Below, one piece after another: positions 63,201 to 64,000 of a stretch of 64,000 bases of DNA (positions within the stretch are counted from its first letter, which is position 1; each line of letters begins with the position of its first letter). The stretch covers positions 1-64,000 of the forward strand of contig CACXMK010000031.1 in assembly GCA_902768735.1 (NCBI GenBank), in the 5' to 3' direction. The notes below the pieces were generated by a model. It did no database searches and was not told the DNA's origin. It was given only the letters and a program-made list of their open reading frames with translations. The stretch is from an uncultured Lachnospiraceae bacterium. GTDB taxonomy: Bacteria > Bacillota > Clostridia > Lachnospirales > Lachnospiraceae. The translations under genes were made by a program, and so were the position numbers.

Positions 63201-64000
63201 TACAGGTTCGTCAGGAAGGCTCCCTCCAGGAACACTTTATAACCCCTGTACGCCTCGTACAAGTCCGCCTTGCTGACTGCTTCCCACGGAGCATGCATGC
63301 TCAGGACCGGAACGCCGCAGTCGATCACATTCATCCCGTACCGGGCGAGGATAAAGGCGATCGTACCGCCGCCGCCCTGATCAACCTTCCCGACCTCCGC
63401 AGTCTGTGTGCAGATCTGTTCTTTTTCAAAGAGGCCTCTTAAGTGCGCAATGTATTCCGCATTGGCATCATTGGAACGCGCCTTCCCCCTGCTGCCCGTG
63501 AACTTGTGGAATACCATTCCTTTTCCGAGATAACCGGTATTCTTCTTCTCAAATGCAGATGCAAAAGAGGGATCGAAGGCAGCTCCCACATCCGAAGATA
63601 GCATGCAGCTGTTCGCGAGCGCCCTTCGTACAGCGAGCTCACTATACTGTCCGCACAGGTTCATGATCTCCGCTACCGCATTTTCAAAGAACCGGGAGCG
63701 TATACCTGTCGCTCCGACGCTTCCGATCTCCTCTTTATCAACCAGCAGCGTGCAGCTTGTTCTCTGAAGGTCATGCATCTCCAGCTGCGCACGGAAAGAA
63801 GGATATGCGCAGACACGGTCGTCCTGCCCGTAACCGAGGATCATGCTCCTGTCGAACCCAGCGTCTCTCGGCTTTCCTGCCGGAACGATCTCAAGTTCCG
63901 CCGACTCGAAATCCTCCTCTGTGATCCCGTAATAATTCTCAAGGATATTCAAAGCGGATTTCTTGACCGCGTCCTTTTCCTTCTCCTTTTTCTCCCGGCC
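63200..64000 (-). CDS. M18 family aminopeptidase, partial (N-terminus off window)
   Basis: C-terminal part (about 266 residues) of a zinc aminopeptidase of the M18 family, which removes acidic or general N-terminal residues from peptides. Landmarks: VDKEEIGSVGATG with the catalytic/zinc acid residues, SNDANAEYIAHL, VGKVDQGGGGTIA and the late His motif SMHAPWEAVSKADLYEAY. The frame is open to base 64000, so the start and the first zinc ligands lie outside. Its stop codon sits next to short duplications. Confidence 0.93.
   Translation of the reverse strand, partial: GREKKEKEKDAVKKSALNILENYYGITEEDFESAELEIVPAGKPRDAGFDRSMILGYGQDDRVCAYPSFRAQLEMHDLQRTSCTLLVDKEEIGSVGATGIRSRFFENAVAEIMNLCGQYSELAVRRALANSCMLSSDVGAAFDPSFASAFEKKNTGYLGKGMVFHKFTGSRGKARSNDANAEYIAHLRGLFEKEQICTQTAEVGKVDQGGGGTIAFILARYGMNVIDCGVPVLSMHAPWEAVSKADLYEAYRGYKVFLEGAFLTNL

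Overview
The window looks like chromosome of an anaerobic Clostridia bacterium, most likely Lachnospiraceae. It is moderately GC, gene-dense, and almost every gene lies on the minus strand. Support for this placement comes from an L27 precursor with its Prp protease, RecU, the dgt-dnaG-sigA block, the sporulation-associated GerW protein, a complete Rnf complex, the FakA/DegV pair, and Gram-positive SOS boxes at lexA. No phage, transposase, insertion sequence or CRISPR array was seen.

Layout: 1-3.7 kb holds a PLP C-S lyase-type aminotransferase, D-aminoacyl-tRNA deacylase and a secreted L,D-transpeptidase with wall-binding repeats. At 3.7-5.2 kb an SOS locus has a YneA-like membrane LysM protein divergent from lexA, with three evenly spaced LexA-box candidates between them. 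The ribosome/GTPase operon rplU-prp-rpmA-obg-yhbY-nadD-yqeK-rsfS spans 5.2-9.7 kb. A partial histidine operon hisZ-G-D-B-IE (9.8-15 kb) has its own promoter; hisC, hisH, hisA and hisF are not in the window. Then come recU, an RluA-type pseudouridine synthase, a membrane protein, a coiled-coil protein, coaD and rsmD, and a type IIA topoisomerase pair. These are followed by degV, recG, fakA and asp23. From 29.7 to 35.3 kb cell-surface glycan genes (SDR, TarI/IspD-like, glycosyltransferase, LicD) flank the gerW/DUF2953 pair. rpsT, two CobW-type GTPases (one fused to a DUF1980-like domain, one with a very long His/Asp region), rnpB and a TGS-like nucleoside kinase follow. The block dgt-dnaG-sigA-trmK-nif3 occupies 40.4-46.1 kb. 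After a tRNA patch come pyridoxamine kinase, ApbE and the rnfCDGEAB operon; ApbE would flavinylate RnfG and RnfD. The right end is an exopolysaccharide cluster (CotH kinase, Wzz-like, transglutaminase-like, Wzx, Wzy, DUF4422 glycosyltransferase), then queA and a partial M18 aminopeptidase.

Two unusual patterns stand out. First, three conserved translation/RNA genes appear internally deleted in the sequence as given: rpmB (about 37 nt, out of frame), rnpB (the segment with the conserved 5' P4 strand is missing, although both ends and the promoter are intact), and a tRNA-Leu pair fused through the acceptor stems. Either the assembly dropped short segments or the lesions are real. Second, many intergenic spacers carry short tandem duplications (unit 9-20 bp) close to stop codons, and in several cases the stop codon itself is inside the repeated unit.

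All functions are read from sequence motifs and gene order only; no database search was run.
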